DNA from: Zeimonas sp044507525
Lineage (GTDB): Bacteria > Pseudomonadota > Gammaproteobacteria > Burkholderiales > Burkholderiaceae_E
Direction: 5' to 3'
Length of the DNA: 64,000 bases
Assembly: GCA_044507525.1 (NCBI GenBank)
Contig: JBIQJM010000006.1
Span: 1-64,000 of the forward strand
Shown: positions 63,037 to 64,000 of the stretch, piece after piece
Position numbering within the stretch: position 1 is the stretch's first letter
Layout of the letters: each line of letters begins with the position of its first letter
Translations under genes and position numbers: made by a program
Notes under the pieces: model-generated
What the model saw: the letters and a program-made list of their open reading frames with translations, nothing else
The model's database searches: none
Told to the model about the DNA's origin: nothing

Positions 63037-64000
63037 TGGCGAGGGCGCTGGAAGGCATCACCGTCGTCACGCTCGAGCACGCGATCGCGGCCCCGTTCTG
63101 CACGCGCCAGCTCGCCGACCTCGGCGCGCGCGTCATCAAGATCGAGCGTCCCGGCGTCGGCGACTTCGCGCGCGCCTACGACCAGCGCGTGCGCGGGCTC
63201 GCCTCGCATTTCGTCTGGACGAACCGCTCGAAGGAAAGCCTGACGCTCGACCTGAAGCACGCCGAGGCGCCCGTCGTCCTCGAGCGGCTGCTCGGGCGGG
63301 CCGACGTGCTCGTGCAGAACCTCGCGCCCGGCGCCGCCGCGCGGCTCGGCCTGTCCTTCGAGGCGCTGCATCCGCGCTTTCCGCGGCTCGTCGTCTGCGA
63401 CATCTCGGGCTACGGCGCCGACGGTCCGCACCGCGACCGCAAGGCCTACGACCTGCTGATCCAGAGCGAATCCGGTTTCCTGTCGGTCACCGGCACGCCC
63501 GACGAGCCGGCGAAGGCGGGCTGCTCGATCGCCGACATCTCCGCCGGCATGTACGCCTACTCGAACATCCTCGCCGCGCTGATCGAGCGCTCGAAGACCG
63601 GCAAGGGCCGGCGCATCGACGTCTCGATGCTCGAGAGCATGGTCGAATGGATGGGCTACCCGCTGTACTACGCGTTCGAAGGCGCGGCGCCGCCCGCGCG
63701 CACCGGCGCGTCGCATGCGACGATCTATCCGTACGGTCCCTTTCCGGCCGGCGACGGCAAGGTCGTGATGCTCGGGCTGCAGAACGAGCGCGAGTGGCAC
63801 ACCTTCTGCACGAAGGTGCTCGAGAGCCCGGAGCTCGCCGCCGACCCGCGCTTCGACTCGAATGCGCGGCGCACCGCCGCGCGCGATGCGCTGCGCGCGA
63901 TCGTCGTCGACGCCTTCGCGCGCTTCACCGCCGAGCAGGTGGTCGCGCGGCTCGACGAGGCGGGCATCGCGAACGCGCGGATGAACACGATGGACGAGGT
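63036..64000 (+). CDS. Family III CoA-transferase (CaiB/BaiF), 3' end outside window
   Basis: Only the first 321 codons are present and no stop occurs before the window end. The start LEGITVVTLEHAIAAPFCTRQLADLGARVIKIE is the CaiB/BaiF signature. The catalytic aspartate is D139 in RKAYDLLIQSESGF. YGADGPHRDRKAYD and IDVSMLESMVEWM are further family blocks. The enzyme moves CoA between an acyl-CoA and a free acid. Its ATG overlaps the dehydrogenase stop, so the two act in one pathway. Full length is expected near 390-400 residues. Confidence 0.92.
   Translation, partial: MARALEGITVVTLEHAIAAPFCTRQLADLGARVIKIERPGVGDFARAYDQRVRGLASHFVWTNRSKESLTLDLKHAEAPVVLERLLGRADVLVQNLAPGAAARLGLSFEALHPRFPRLVVCDISGYGADGPHRDRKAYDLLIQSESGFLSVTGTPDEPAKAGCSIADISAGMYAYSNILAALIERSKTGKGRRIDVSMLESMVEWMGYPLYYAFEGAAPPARTGASHATIYPYGPFPAGDGKVVMLGLQNEREWHTFCTKVLESPELAADPRFDSNARRTAARDALRAIVVDAFARFTAEQVVARLDEAGIANARMNTMDE

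Overview
The window is about 70% GC, densely coded, with gene layouts typical of Betaproteobacteria and most likely Burkholderiales. The pointers are argS next to a SPOR protein and dsbA; rsmI divergent from an lpoA-like gene followed by yraN, a SIS-domain gene and a BON lipoprotein; a DUF6394 gene beside a potassium channel; and TACAAT-type -10 boxes. This assignment is inferred from gene content, not from a tree. No IS element, phage gene, integrase, CRISPR array or rRNA is visible. The only tRNA is the 3' part of a tRNA-Arg(CCG) at the left edge. No gene-free stretch exceeds 300 bases; the longest is 43444-43718.

Region 1 (97-15164) is an accessory catabolic block. Two divergent FCD-type GntR regulators (97-777, 2245-3000) flank a fumarylacetoacetase-family hydrolase and a RidA-like protein. 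A long run of genes follows: a three-subunit molybdenum hydroxylase (CoxM, then after three genes CoxL and CoxS), a flavin reductase-like protein, a two-domain VOC dioxygenase-like protein, an FAD monooxygenase, an alpha/beta hydrolase, and an NMT1-type ABC importer with two permeases. The set fits uptake, ring hydroxylation, ring cleavage and hydrolysis of an aromatic, probably N-heterocyclic, substrate. The substrate cannot be read from sequence. A possible NAD(P)-binding epimerase closes the block.

Region 2 (15265-32617) is a tightly overlapping operon for a closed trehalose/alpha-glucan cycle: glgB, glgE, a treS-maltokinase fusion, a mechanosensitive-channel-like gene, glgX, treZ and a malQ-treY fusion. 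TreS, maltokinase, GlgE and GlgB turn trehalose into branched glucan. GlgX, MalQ, TreY and TreZ turn glucan back into trehalose. No glgA or glgC is present here.

Region 3 (32652-45404) holds an enoyl-CoA hydratase, a PAS-PAS hybrid histidine kinase, an Lrp/AsnC regulator divergent from a fused indolepyruvate:ferredoxin oxidoreductase, a cystathionine beta-lyase-like enzyme, a potassium channel with a DUF6394 partner, and an acyl-CoA synthetase.

Region 4 (45446-57469) is conserved housekeeping: argS, SPOR protein, dsbA, a metal/cobalamin receptor-like protein, rlpA, rsmI, an lpoA-like gene, yraN, a diaA/gmhA-like gene, a BON lipoprotein, lemA and an M48 protease.

Region 5 (57579-64000) is an acyl-CoA catabolic cluster: an AtuA-family protein, a LysR regulator with a small VOC protein on the opposite strand, a MaoC/FAS1-type dehydratase, an acyl-CoA dehydrogenase and a family III CoA-transferase cut by the window end.
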